DNA of 64,000 bases from Radiobacillus deserti. GTDB lineage: Bacteria > Bacillota > Bacilli > Bacillales > Amphibacillaceae. Positions 43,349 to 53,087 of the stretch are shown one piece after another. Position numbers and translations under genes: made by a program. The notes beneath the pieces are model-generated. The model had not been told where the DNA came from. It searched no databases and saw nothing but the letters and a program-made list of their open reading frames with translations. Every line of letters starts with the position of its first letter. The stretch's first letter is position 1. The DNA lies in assembly GCF_007301515.1 (NCBI RefSeq), contig NZ_CP041666.1:2976001-3040000 (forward strand), read 5' to 3'.

Positions 43349-44704
43349 CTATTCTCTTAGAAAACTAGTCATTGTAATTCCTACTTCTGCCAGCCAACCT
43401 TCCTTAATGCTTATAGTAATTGAATCATCATAGGAAATGGTTTGAACATCACTTAAATAAAGTTTCATTTTTCTTGCATTCTCATCCCAAGTTAACTTAT
43501 TAACCGGAACATCTATACTTGTTCCATCTTTTCTTGTTATTGTAATGATTTCATCCTTAACGACCTGATCAGATGTTGCTCCAGAAAACAAATTATTCTC
43601 TATTCCAGTAAAAATTAAATCTAGTGTAGAAAATTCCCCTGGCTGTGGTAACATAAATGTTCCGCTAGTTATAAAGTTACTTGGAACTTTAACTAAGATA
43701 TGGTTCTCAGGGATTTTTCTATTCTTATACTCAATTATATCTTTAGGGATTCCAAATTTTTCATCAAATGTGACATTAGGATTTTCTCCAAAACTTATAT
43801 GGATGGAACTCACAGGTCGCATTTTTTGATCCATACCCTCTCTAACTTTAGCATTTCCGATTATAATTTCTGGGTTCTTTCCAAATAATTTAGTACTGTG
43901 CAAGTATTGAATTATTTTTTTCGCTGATGAATCTGATAACTCCCCTTCAAGCAACACACTAAAATCATCATTCTTTGAAAATGTCATATCATAATCCATA
44001 TCGTGTAAGAGTATGACTCGAACCTCACTATCATCCCCATCCAAATACTGCTCATTATCCGTATTTAATGCTAACGTCTTGTCCAAAAAGATTGCAAACT
44101 GCACCCGTTTCAAATCTTGGCCGCCATTAAACACACGATTACCATTCTTGTCTAAACTTCCTTGCGATATATCGTGTTGCGCCAGTATTTTTACATTTTC
44201 TCTATGAGAGCTACCAATTGATTCAAGATCTTTTAAATCTACTTCCTCATTTGTCGCTTCTAGATCAAAAGCATGTACCAGAACAGTAGCCATTTGGCTT
44301 CTTGTAATATCTGAACCTGGTTTAAAATAACCATTACTACCCTTGAATACTCCCGATTCAGCTACAGCTGCAATTTGCGCTGCATACAGATCATCTGAAT
44401 CTACGTCCTTGAATTGTGCAAGAACTTGATCAACATTTGCCGGTGTTTCAAGGTGTAAAGCATTGGTTAACATCACAGCTACTTGTTGACGAGTAATTGA
44501 TTTGTATGGCTTAAACGTTCCGTCGGAATAACCGTTAATAATACCTTGGTTTACTAATGATAATGTCTCTATGTATCCTGTGTCTCCCTCTTCTAAGTCC
44601 GTGAAGGACGTTGCAGCCTTTGTTCCTGTTGGCAACAGAAACACTAAAATTGCTGCAGAAATAATTGTAAAAATTCCTGTGCTATACTTTCTAAAATTCA
44701 ACAT
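43349..44704 (-). CDS. SLH protein with unrecognised C-terminal domain
   Basis: A 451-residue secreted protein: signal peptide (1-30), SLH repeats at about 32-75, 93-135 and 155-205, and a C-terminal domain of about 240 residues (from SEVRVILLHDMDYD) rich in beta strands and acidic residues, without recognised motifs. It lies 234 bases downstream of the 1299-residue SLH gene and has the same SLH order. The C-terminal domain is not similar to the beta-rich regions of the giant paralogues as far as can be judged by eye. Confidence 0.8.
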   Translation of the reverse strand: MLNFRKYSTGIFTIISAAILVFLLPTGTKAATSFTDLEEGDTGYIETLSLVNQGIINGYSDGTFKPYKSITRQQVAVMLTNALHLETPANVDQVLAQFKDVDSDDLYAAQIAAVAESGVFKGSNGYFKPGSDITRSQMATVLVHAFDLEATNEEVDLKDLESIGSSHRENVKILAQHDISQGSLDKNGNRVFNGGQDLKRVQFAIFLDKTLALNTDNEQYLDGDDSEVRVILLHDMDYDMTFSKNDDFSVLLEGELSDSSAKKIIQYLHSTKLFGKNPEIIIGNAKVREGMDQKMRPVSSIHISFGENPNVTFDEKFGIPKDIIEYKNRKIPENHILVKVPSNFITSGTFMLPQPGEFSTLDLIFTGIENNLFSGATSDQVVKDEIITITRKDGTSIDVPVNKLTWDENARKMKLYLSDVQTISYDDSITISIKEGWLAEVGITMTSFLRE

Positions 44705-44903
44705 ATTCCCCTCCTAATTTACACAATCCTTAACATTCTACTATTTATTTTTTAATACAGAATATTAATAAGGAATAATTCATAACCTCTTTATTTATTA
44801 TATCTAACCATTTCTCCAAGCTACCAATATATATTTAAAAGAATATCCTTTAATAGTCTTCCTTAATAACACTGTTAATTATATGTAAACAGCATTATTA
44901 TTT

Positions 44904-44925
44904 AAAAAGGGAGGATAATCTCCCC
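44904..44925 (-). terminator. Terminator of the 1299-residue SLH gene
   Basis: On the minus strand GGGAG-ATTATC-CTCCC followed by five T. Confidence 0.7.
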
Positions 44926-44938
44926 CCATTAAACATAT

Positions 44939-47900
44939 TTACTGTGAAATTTCAATAGTTCTCGTATAAGCTTCTACCGGAATAGGTGCATCCATCAAAG
45001 AGAAGGTTATTTGGGCTTCACCAGTGATTTCTTGACCTTCCATTATGTCCTGAACTGTCATATTCAGATCAAACATTCTTTCAGCAGTAGCTGAATACGT
45101 ATTTCCATTAGCTGTAACCTCAATATTTAGAGGTATTTGCTTATCTTTTAATAATAATTCACCATCCATGTGAGCTTTTGAGAAGGTTACATGTTGGTTT
45201 GCACCGTTGATTAATCCAAAGCTAAAGTAAGATGACAATGGATAAGTAGGATTAATTTGTACTGGTCCTTCTGGTAATTCTGGACCATCATGATTTAATT
45301 TCAAATGATCATCCAATGTTATCGTTGAAGATTGATTTATTTCTTTGTTTAGGTCCATGTAGTCTAAAACCCAGTAATCTTGATTATCCTGTAAAGTAAC
45401 ATTGAAACTTAAGTAATCATAAATACCACTTGTAATATGAACAGTATTTTTACCTTCTAGCTTATCTGCAGAACCTGAATTGAAGCTATCCATATCTGGA
45501 TGAGCAACAAAATGATTTATTGTATAGTTCACAGGATTACTTGATTCCATAGCCAGCTCTAAATCGACCATTTCTTCATTAGCAATAGAAAAACCATTTG
45601 TAGTATCTGATAGCAATGCATTCTCTTTAAAGAGGGCAAAGTAATCCGTTTCATTGGTACCAACAAATTGAAGGTCGTAGTTTCCTTTTGGAATGAGTTC
45701 ATTCTCTGATGCATAAAGTATGATTCCATCTACTATTGGATCTCCAGATTCACTAAGTGGTGCTACCTGTAAAGAAAAATTTTCTTCAGAAAAGTCACCT
45801 GTGTAATCCCCAATTACAAGATTAGGGTTCATATAGTCATTAGGATCTAATACTATCTCCTTAACTGCTCCACTTATTGCCTCTTCTTTAGAAAATGGCT
45901 CCACTATTACATACCCATTCGTACTAATTACTGCATAAAATGTTTCGCCTAATGTCTCATCAATGTTCGATATATCTACCTTAATTCCTTCATTCGTGAG
46001 ATTCGCACTAGAGGTAACACCTGAATCAAAATAATCCCTTGGATATACCTGCACATAAACCTCGGAGTCTACAAACAAATCAGATTTTATATCAAAGGTT
46101 ATAGCTCCTTCGATTATTGGAACTTCTGGATTTGAATTTTGGACCGAATCGATTGCATCGGCTAATTCCGCCTTCTTAGCATCTATCTCATTTTGACTTA
46201 AGCCGTACGTAGATTCTAGGTCAATCGCTGCTTCTAATGTTGTTTCTAGTTGAGATATTATCTCCTCTGAGTAGTTAGCTGGATCAATCTCATTCATTAG
46301 TCTTTTAGCTCGATTAATTTCTTCATGTAATGCTGAACGATTAACAGTCACTTGTCCCGTTAAGAAATTATCAATCTGTTCATAAATGGTATTAGCTGTC
46401 CCATCAATTAGATTCTGAGAATCTGTTGAAAGCTCTGTAGTTGTATTTAGAACGTTTTTGGATTCATCTAATACATTTTTTAAATGATCAATGGAATCTT
46501 GAGAATAGTTCCCTTCACTCGTGCCAACAACCGCTTGGTCCAAAAGGTATTGTGCCTTTAATATACCTCGATTTAAACGCATCGTATCTAATGCTTCTTC
46601 TGCTTCCAATATATTTCCATCTGCATCTTTAACAGTCACGTCTAGATTAATTCTTTTCTTAATAGAGGTTATAGATCCGCCCTCTTGTAGAGTTATCGTA
46701 ACATTATCCGTTATCATTAATTCATCTATTTCACTTTTAATTTGAACGTTTGCGTTGGAAACTACAACTTGTGAAACGGGTGCAGAAATGATGGTAGTAT
46801 CTTCCGAATCGATCCAAACAGTCCCCTCAATTTTAGCATCTGCGCTTTCCGCTCGGATTTGCACATCTTCTCCACTTCTAATTTGAATATCGCCTTTAAA
46901 AATAGTATTACCTATGAGTTCGATAGAGTGCGCTCCTCCACCTTGGATTAAATGATTGGATTCAATGCTATCTTTTACGTTATCTAAGGTTAGATTTTCT
47001 ACCGTTTCGCGAACTACCAATTGAGTTAAAGTGCTGTTTTTAACAGTTATATTATCCCCGGAAATCTCTAAGGATTTAAAACTTGATTGGTTGAAATCAT
47101 ATTCTTCCTGATTCGCAGTTTCAGGTATTTTTACCGCTTTTGTAATCGTATAGTTCTTGGAAAAAGTAAACGTTTTTCCTAAGATTACCGTATTAACAGA
47201 TTCTTGGTATAAAGCTGTGACGAAATCATCTTCTGAGTAAACAGTCGCCGTCGCCCCACCATCTGAAAGAACAGGTCCTGGTGTAGATGGATTATCCGAT
47301 CCGCTACCACCTGTACTAGGAGAAACTACGACTGGGTTATTCTCTTCACCCACTTCATCCACGTTATTGATATGGTCCTTTATGGAGTCATAGTTGCTTA
47401 TAATATCTTTCAAATCTACTCCCTTTGGAAGGACTAAGCTTTCTATAAAGATATCATTGGACAACCTGAACGTAGTATTCTTTTCTTTAATAAAAAGCTT
47501 ACCTATCTTGCTTATTCCATCGATATTAAGTGTCTGGCTTCCATCGATAGTGAGTTCATCAACGTTTAAGCCTAATTCGAATTGGTCAACATTTTTTCCT
47601 ACTTGAACATTCCTGACTAACGAACTACTATCACCTTTTAGTATCGAGTTTGCTTCTACAGAGATGTTTGCAACATTTGTATTATTTAGCAAGATAACCT
47701 TTCCGTCTAAGCGTTGCATGATTACATTATGAAGAGAAGAGTTAGAAAAGGTTGCTTCGAAACTAGACTCTGATTGTATCGATCTAGTGCCATTAGGAGA
47801 TTTAAATAATGTATCCCCTAATACTTGAACATTTTCAAAATTTATTAATCCTTTTGTTTGATCATCCAAAATTAAGTTATGTTGCACTTGAAGATTTTTA

Positions 47901-48838
47901 ACCGTTGTATGATCTCCATTTACTTTAATAGAACCATTCAAGGTTGCATTATGCCCCTCCAGTACTAAAGGAGTAGACGCCGTACCTTTGCTGTTCAGTT
48001 CTATATAATTAATTCCTGTAACCACTTCATTGGTAATCTCTAAGTCTACAAATGCGTCATTTAATATCGCTCTATTTTCGTAAGATAAAATATTTTTAAC
48101 ACTTTCATCAACTGAGTATGTATGACCTGAAACTACTATTTCGTCATTTTTAATGGAGCTAATGTTTCCCATTGAGGGAGACTTCGACAATAGTTTATCT
48201 ACAAAGATAGCAAACTGGATTCTTTTCAGATTCCCATCCCCATCAAAGTATCGTGTTCCATCATCCTGTTGCTTCCCTACTGTTATTTGGTGTTGAGCTA
48301 ATATTTTTACATTCTCCTGATGTGAAGGACTAATCTTATCTAGATCGTTTAGAGAAACTTTTTCATAGTTATCATATAAACGAAAAGCCTTTACCAAAAC
48401 CGTTGCTGCTTGTTCTCTAGTGATTGGATTCTTCGGATTAAAAAAGCCATCGCTACCTTTAAAAATCCCCGCTTCGGTTACAGCTGCTATCTCTTTTGCA
48501 TATGTATGTTCTTCTGTTATGTCTTTGTAAGTTGATATAGCTGATAGATTGGTTGGTGTTGGAAGGTTTAGTGCATTTGCTAAAATAACTGCAACATGCT
48601 CTCTCGTAATGTTTTCATAGGGTTTAAATGTACCATCTTCATACCCTTTCATTACGTTTAAACTTTCTAAATTTTTCACATGTTCAAAGCCTTGATCGTC
48701 CTTATTCAAATCCTTATAGGATAATGAGTCTGCACTTATTTGTACAGAAGTTGCTAGTGGAGCCACCGCTACTGGGATAGCAGCCGTTGTAGCTAATATT
48801 TTTTGAATTTGTTTATTCCTGGTGATTTTATTCATCAA
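44939..48838 (-). CDS. Giant SLH surface protein (1299 aa)
   Basis: Signal peptide (1-36), three SLH repeats (about 38-80, 98-140, 160-207), a beta-rich region (about 225-500) paralogous to those at 4594 and 15626, a Gly/Ser/Pro linker (STGGSGSDNPSTPGP), a second beta-rich region (about 540-770), an alpha-helical part with FIVAR-like units (about 790-950: GNYSQDSIDHLKNVLDES and ANYSEEIISQLETTLEAA), and a C-terminal beta part (about 955-1299) absent from the others. No enzyme motif. The largest of the family; a structural or adhesive surface role is inferred. AGGAGG site 6 bases before the ATG. Confidence 0.85.
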   Translation of the reverse strand: MMNKITRNKQIQKILATTAAIPVAVAPLATSVQISADSLSYKDLNKDDQGFEHVKNLESLNVMKGYEDGTFKPYENITREHVAVILANALNLPTPTNLSAISTYKDITEEHTYAKEIAAVTEAGIFKGSDGFFNPKNPITREQAATVLVKAFRLYDNYEKVSLNDLDKISPSHQENVKILAQHQITVGKQQDDGTRYFDGDGNLKRIQFAIFVDKLLSKSPSMGNISSIKNDEIVVSGHTYSVDESVKNILSYENRAILNDAFVDLEITNEVVTGINYIELNSKGTASTPLVLEGHNATLNGSIKVNGDHTTVKNLQVQHNLILDDQTKGLINFENVQVLGDTLFKSPNGTRSIQSESSFEATFSNSSLHNVIMQRLDGKVILLNNTNVANISVEANSILKGDSSSLVRNVQVGKNVDQFELGLNVDELTIDGSQTLNIDGISKIGKLFIKEKNTTFRLSNDIFIESLVLPKGVDLKDIISNYDSIKDHINNVDEVGEENNPVVVSPSTGGSGSDNPSTPGPVLSDGGATATVYSEDDFVTALYQESVNTVILGKTFTFSKNYTITKAVKIPETANQEEYDFNQSSFKSLEISGDNITVKNSTLTQLVVRETVENLTLDNVKDSIESNHLIQGGGAHSIELIGNTIFKGDIQIRSGEDVQIRAESADAKIEGTVWIDSEDTTIISAPVSQVVVSNANVQIKSEIDELMITDNVTITLQEGGSITSIKKRINLDVTVKDADGNILEAEEALDTMRLNRGILKAQYLLDQAVVGTSEGNYSQDSIDHLKNVLDESKNVLNTTTELSTDSQNLIDGTANTIYEQIDNFLTGQVTVNRSALHEEINRAKRLMNEIDPANYSEEIISQLETTLEAAIDLESTYGLSQNEIDAKKAELADAIDSVQNSNPEVPIIEGAITFDIKSDLFVDSEVYVQVYPRDYFDSGVTSSANLTNEGIKVDISNIDETLGETFYAVISTNGYVIVEPFSKEEAISGAVKEIVLDPNDYMNPNLVIGDYTGDFSEENFSLQVAPLSESGDPIVDGIILYASENELIPKGNYDLQFVGTNETDYFALFKENALLSDTTNGFSIANEEMVDLELAMESSNPVNYTINHFVAHPDMDSFNSGSADKLEGKNTVHITSGIYDYLSFNVTLQDNQDYWVLDYMDLNKEINQSSTITLDDHLKLNHDGPELPEGPVQINPTYPLSSYFSFGLINGANQHVTFSKAHMDGELLLKDKQIPLNIEVTANGNTYSATAERMFDLNMTVQDIMEGQEITGEAQITFSLMDAPIPVEAYTRTIEISQ

Positions 48839-48864
48839 ATCCTCCTTTAATGGTTAATGTTGGT

Positions 48865-48873
48865 ATTATAGCA
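48865..48873 (-). promoter_or_regulatory. Extended -10 promoter of the giant SLH gene
   Basis: On the minus strand TGCTATAAT (TGN plus TATAAT), 27 bases before the start codon; no good -35 box at the usual distance. Confidence 0.5.
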
Positions 48874-49133
48874 CAGCACTAGTGCAAATGTTACATATTA
48901 TGACAATTTTTTTACTATCTTAGGCTTGGAAAGGGTATATAGTAATGGGTAATTCTTCATGTTACCACTCCTTTCTGGATGATAATAACGTTTGTATTCA
49001 TACTTCCTAGAACTTTTAGTACACGTTTCCATACTAGGGCATATAAATATTCATGATTCTCTCAACAAAAGAAGAAAAGATTACATTTGGAATTTCAGTA
49101 AAGAAGTTCTATTGCTTGAAAGCCACGTATGAA
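48874..49133. other. Intergenic, upstream region of the giant SLH gene
   Basis: AT-rich, no credible coding frame or motif apart from the extended -10 promoter and the terminator at its far end. Confidence 0.45.
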
Positions 49134-49164
49134 AAAGACGATTACACAAAGTGTAATCGTCTTT
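49134..49164. terminator. Terminator of the reductase gene
   Basis: AAAGACGATTACAC-AAA-GTGTAATCGTCTTT, a perfect 14-bp stem, with T-rich sequence after it on the minus strand. Confidence 0.85.
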
Positions 49165-49226
49165 CAATAATTGAATTCAATATTGTTTTACTGTCCATGA
49201 ACTGCTCTTTTTATAATTTGTTTTTC

Positions 49227-49925
49227 TCACAAAAACTCCGCTAACTGATGCTCATGCTTATCGAGTCTAATCTGATCTGGCTTAATACCATGTTCACGAA
49301 GTACCTCAATGTTTTGCTTAAGGAAATCATCACTACCAACCACATAGAAGATACCATCCTTGTCTGCCGCAAGATTTTTCACTTCTTCATAATAATCGTT
49401 ACGATTATCTACAAACTGTGAGGTGAACTTCATTTCTGGTGATGATTCAAAGACATTCGTAAATAAAAATTCTTTAGATGAATCGACGTTCAAAGAGTGA
49501 ATGCGATTCACATTGTCGGCACGTTTGAAATAATCAAGTACAAGCGGTCTGAAGGTTGCCAGCCCGACACCTGATGATAACAAGTACACATTTTTGTCTT
49601 CTCTACTTAGTGGGACATTCGAATGTGTTTTAAAGATTGCTACTTCTTTGCCGACTTCAAGATTTCTCAGAATCGACTTGAACTCTGAGCACTGTTCTCT
49701 GATGCGTGTGGTAATACCGATTGTCTTCTCATGGGGTAAGGTGGAGATGGACATGTGGCGAATCAAGCTGCGGTTTGGTTTATCTCCGGCATTGAAGCCT
49801 TCTAGTGCGAAGTGGGTGTGGGATCCTTCTTCCCACGTAAAGCCTTCCGGACAGTCGAGATGGTAGGTCTTAACTTCAGATGTTTCGTCTACAATTTTGT
49901 TTATTTTAGTCCAGTATATTTGCAT
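49227..49925 (-). CDS. Ferredoxin-reductase-like flavoprotein
   Basis: A 232-residue oxidoreductase of the ferredoxin-NADP reductase fold. The FAD-binding RHMSISTLP (RxxS) is at about 56-64 and the NAD-binding SSGVGLATFRP at about 117-127; FYVVGSDDFL is the late nucleotide-binding motif. It lacks a ferredoxin domain. Its promoter has a Fur-like box, so it may supply electrons for ferric-siderophore or heme-iron reduction. GGAGGAAT site before the ATG. Confidence 0.8.
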   Translation of the reverse strand: MQIYWTKINKIVDETSEVKTYHLDCPEGFTWEEGSHTHFALEGFNAGDKPNRSLIRHMSISTLPHEKTIGITTRIREQCSEFKSILRNLEVGKEVAIFKTHSNVPLSREDKNVYLLSSGVGLATFRPLVLDYFKRADNVNRIHSLNVDSSKEFLFTNVFESSPEMKFTSQFVDNRNDYYEEVKNLAADKDGIFYVVGSDDFLKQNIEVLREHGIKPDQIRLDKHEHQLAEFL

Positions 49926-49968
49926 GAGATATATTCCTCCGGTTTCTAGGATTCATTCTTTGTTATCT

Positions 49969-49997
49969 ATTATACAATAAATGATAATGGTTCTCAA
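49969..49997 (-). promoter_or_regulatory. Promoter with Fur-like box
   Basis: On the minus strand TTGAGA (49992-49997), 17-base spacer, TATAAT (49969-49974). The spacer holds TGAGAACCATTATCA (49982-49996), close to the 7-1-7 Fur consensus TGATAATNATTATCA (12 of 14 arm positions). Confidence 0.6.
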
Positions 49998-50069
49998 TTA
50001 ATTTATTTTAATACCATACACCTTTGAAATACTGTTCATTTAGTCAAGTATCTTTAAAACCATCGAAAG

Positions 50070-50096
50070 AGGCACCTCTATTAAATATAGGTGCCT
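50070..50096 (-). terminator. Hairpin after the TetR gene
   Basis: AGGCACCT and AGGTGCCT arms (50070-50077, 50089-50096); weak T-run on the minus strand. Confidence 0.5.
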
Positions 50097-50180
50097 TACG
50101 AATTCGTATTTTAAACTTAATTTTACCGGTATAGGTTTCTCTTTTATCTAGTTATTTAATGTGATAAAACACTCAAATTT

Positions 50181-50774
50181 CTATGGTTCTCTAGTGTACA
50201 TCGGCAGCAACACTTCATCTACTAGTTGTATAATATATTCCTTTGTTAGGTTTTTTCCACTCAACAAATTTTCTATGCGTAATATATTAAATGGCATAAT
50301 CATCTGCATCCGTGAAAATTCATGTTTAATTTCTCCTCGACGCAAAGCAAAGCTATGTACCTTTTTCATCACGTTAATATTGCTTTCCTGTGCTTGGTTT
50401 AACCATAATAATGATTCCTTGTTACCTTGACGCAACTCAAAAAGCATCGCATCAAGAACACCTAAGCCTACCTTTGTAAAAAGTTGTTGAAAAAGTTCCA
50501 TAACAGCAATTAAGTCTTTACGTAAACTTCCGTTGTCCTGCAATAAGTCAATCATTGGTCCATCATAAGCTTGCTTGGATTTATATTTTACTAGTGCATG
50601 TAATATTTCAAATGGTGTTTCATAACGGCGGTAGATTACAGTCCGACTTGTTTCCGCTTGTTTAGCGACATTTTGAAACGTCAAACTCCAATATCCTTCT
50701 GTTTTAATGATTTCATCCGCAGCTTCCAGAATCGCAACCTCTAATTCTTCTCCACGTTTTCGTTCGTTCGCCAT
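50181..50774 (-). CDS. TetR family regulator
   Basis: A 197-residue regulator: the HTH is WSLTFQNVAKQAETSRTVIY at about 28-47, followed by a C-terminal helical ligand domain. No target site could be fixed. It points away from the pseudogene and papain-like gene at 50859-52253, which it might control. TTGGGAGGCT-type site before the ATG. Confidence 0.85.
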   Translation of the reverse strand: MANERKRGEELEVAILEAADEIIKTEGYWSLTFQNVAKQAETSRTVIYRRYETPFEILHALVKYKSKQAYDGPMIDLLQDNGSLRKDLIAVMELFQQLFTKVGLGVLDAMLFELRQGNKESLLWLNQAQESNINVMKKVHSFALRRGEIKHEFSRMQMIMPFNILRIENLLSGKNLTKEYIIQLVDEVLLPMYTREP

Positions 50775-50858
50775 GGAAAAAGCCTCCCAAAAGAATTCTA
50801 AAGCAATAATACCACAACTATAGAATCATCTTGTTACTTAATTAATTTTAGTGTATAA

Positions 50859-51140
50859 TCTGTTTCTCATAAGGTTCATTTTGTACCTTATTTACAAAAT
50901 GAATTCGAAATAGAATGGAAAACCTTAATGCAATGGTTCCAGGAAACTTAAAAATACCGCCTTATTGTAACTTATACTGGGTGTGATTGTGTAAATTCAG
51001 GATACAAAGATGACCATTATTCTTGGATCTATCTCAGAATCTATTATTCTAACTATACATTTACGAGTAAAATAGATTGGTTGGGCACTGTATGGCCGTC
51101 AACGTTAGATACAATGCACTTGAAACTAATTGACAATTAG
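50859..51140 (+). pseudogene. Open frame with one internal stop, unknown family
   Basis: A 94-codon frame interrupted only by TAA at 50949-50951. Before it the frame reads NEFEIEWKTLMQWFQET, after it KYRLIVTYTGCDC and VNSGYKDDHYSWIYLRIYYS, ending in TLDTMHLKLIDN. The protein-like composition of both parts suggests a gene killed by a nonsense change; no ribosome site or start is visible, so its 5' end may be gone too. Confidence 0.4.
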
Positions 51141-51179
51141 AACTTACTATCCATAAACCAATGGAAGGAGAGAAAGGCT

Positions 51180-52253
51180 TTGAGAATTAAGAAAATATAT
51201 TTGCGATTGTTTCAATGTTTGTTTGTATTATTATTTATTTTTCTAATGCTAGCAAAAACGTTAACCATATTTGCAGTCATATATTCCATTACCGCAGTTC
51301 TTGTAATAGGACATACGTGGCTGTCCAAAAAAAAGTTAAGAACAAGGGTAATTTTTTCATTCATTTATTTACTAATCATGATTCTGCAACAGGTCATTAA
51401 TACGTCATTCGTTTTTTCAGGGAATGAGGTTTGGGGCCAATTTATGTTAAAAAAATTGGTTGCCATTATCATTATTTTAGTGCCTTTTTTGGTGTTATAT
51501 CTAAATTATTTGTACACACTTCAATATCAATTTTCTTTAAAGGATCTATCATCCATAAGTTTTGAAATGATCAAAATGATTCATGGAAAAGGAGTCGCAT
51601 TAAAAAATAACGTTAGAAAAGGTACTAGTTCATTGTCTAAAGAAAATTTGAATGAGATTGTAAAGGATATTCCTAGACATAGTTATACAAATTATTTAAA
51701 CAAAGAAACCTTAACTAATCAGTATTTTGAGGAATGTGAAAAAAGTCTGGAGGACAAGCATCTGTACATTATTATTTCAAGTACTGGAAGTCCTGCAAGT
51801 GAACTGATTTCGTTGTTTACTCATAAAACATATAATCACGTATCACTAAGCTTTGATAGAGAGCTAAAAACAATTATAAGCTACAACGGTGGAGAAAATG
51901 TAGCTCCCCCAGGACTAAATCGCGAACAGCTGGTCTTTTTTAACAAAAAAGATGATGCGTCCATAATGGTTTATAAAATACCCGCACCTAGGGAAAAAAA
52001 GCAGGCAATTATCGATAAAATCAGAGAGATTAACAATGTAGGCAGTGCTTACAATCTTGTTGGACTTGTAACAAAATTTTCGATTAGACCTAATATTATG
52101 TTTTGTTCTCAATTTGTCTATGAAATTTTAAAGTTTGCAGGGCTCGAATATTTTCACAGTACATCAACAAAAGTAAAGCCCACAGATTTTGTAGAAAATG
52201 ATTATTATAGAAAACTCCAGTTCTGTTATGAAATTAAGTTTAATGAATTATAG
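51180..52253 (+). CDS. Membrane protein with permuted papain-like (YiiX/NlpC-type) domain
   Basis: A 357-residue protein: four membrane helices in residues 1-112, a helical linker, then a cytoplasmic or external domain (about 190-345) with the permuted papain-like order: His in THKTYNHVSLSF, then an acidic/polar residue, then the catalytic Cys in IMFCSQFVYEIL. YiiX-like members hydrolyse amide or ester bonds, often in lipids or peptidoglycan. TTG start at 51180 with AAGGAGAG upstream, terminator at 52298. Confidence 0.7.
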   Translation: MRIKKIYLRLFQCLFVLLFIFLMLAKTLTIFAVIYSITAVLVIGHTWLSKKKLRTRVIFSFIYLLIMILQQVINTSFVFSGNEVWGQFMLKKLVAIIIILVPFLVLYLNYLYTLQYQFSLKDLSSISFEMIKMIHGKGVALKNNVRKGTSSLSKENLNEIVKDIPRHSYTNYLNKETLTNQYFEECEKSLEDKHLYIIISSTGSPASELISLFTHKTYNHVSLSFDRELKTIISYNGGENVAPPGLNREQLVFFNKKDDASIMVYKIPAPREKKQAIIDKIREINNVGSAYNLVGLVTKFSIRPNIMFCSQFVYEILKFAGLEYFHSTSTKVKPTDFVENDYYRKLQFCYEIKFNEL

Positions 52254-52297
52254 AAAGTGATGAATCCAATTCATGCACATGTGTTTTATAACAAAAG

Positions 52298-52332
52298 ACG
52301 GTAAAACCTTTGTGGATGAAAGGTTTTACCGT
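52298..52332. terminator. Terminator of the papain-like gene
   Basis: ACGGTAAAACCTTT and AAAGGTTTTACCGT arms form a perfect 14-bp stem with a 7-base loop. Confidence 0.85.
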
Positions 52333-52637
52333 TGTTTAATGATGGTAGGTTACCGACGTATATGTATTTTTAATTCGAGCCAATTATGAATTCATCTGTA
52401 TTAGGTGGTACTATTAGAAGATCGAGTAGAGACTGTTGACCGTTTCCAAAAGCCGTACACTTAGTACACCTTCTCGCAAACTTTTTTATAATTGTTACCT
52501 AACGTTCGGTTCGTCTCGTTTTCTGTCTCATATAAAAGTCATCCCATGTATTAAATAAGCTTTTAACCGTATTAACCGTATTTTGTGATGTAAAAGGATT
52601 AAGAAGAATGTTTGTTGCATTTCATCTATATCGATAT
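52333..52637. other. Intergenic, nothing recognised
   Basis: No reading frame with a ribosome site and no clear repeat. Confidence 0.45.
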
Positions 52638-53044
52638 CTAAGTTCGCAATCCTTTTTCTTCATACCAACGAACTATTTTCCACCCTTCCGCTTCTTTACG
52701 CCACACTTCAAGGACTAAAGCTCTTACCATAACCATTTGTTCTTTATTTTGGTGAATTACTTCGTAGGATGCGGTGGCTTGGGTCGCAGATTGTGGAACA
52801 ATTTTAAGTCCAGTGAAAACAAATTGAATATTTTTCCCTTTGTAGTATTTTGAAGCTAATCTATTACCTTCTTTTATCGTTTCTGTATTATATTGTTCCA
52901 GCTTTTCAACCCAAGGCATATAAAGCCAGCCTTGAAAATCATCAGAATATAAGTTATTCATTTCCTCAAATCTTCCCTCTGATAATCTTCCAGGCAATTC
53001 CACATTTTATATACTTCAGCCGCTACATCCTGTTCAATCGTCAC
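52638..53044 (-). pseudogene. SnoaL-like protein, frameshifted
   Basis: A GTG at 53042-53044 with GGAAGAGGA upstream opens TIEQDVAAEVYKMWNCLEDY, then loses frame at the CCC run 52975-52977 (plus strand). The next frame continues GRFEEMNNLYSDDFQGWLYM to GWKIVRWYEEKGLRT, a SnoaL/NTF2-like pattern. One more base would give a continuous protein of 135 residues. Confidence 0.65.
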
Positions 53045-53087
53045 TTTTTATCCTCTTCCGTTTAACCAAGCTTTAAATAGTAGGTGT

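Noticed and set aside
185..48838. The whole window as one S-layer operon
   Set aside because: SLH genes are on both strands, far apart, each with own terminator or promoter, so they are separate units.
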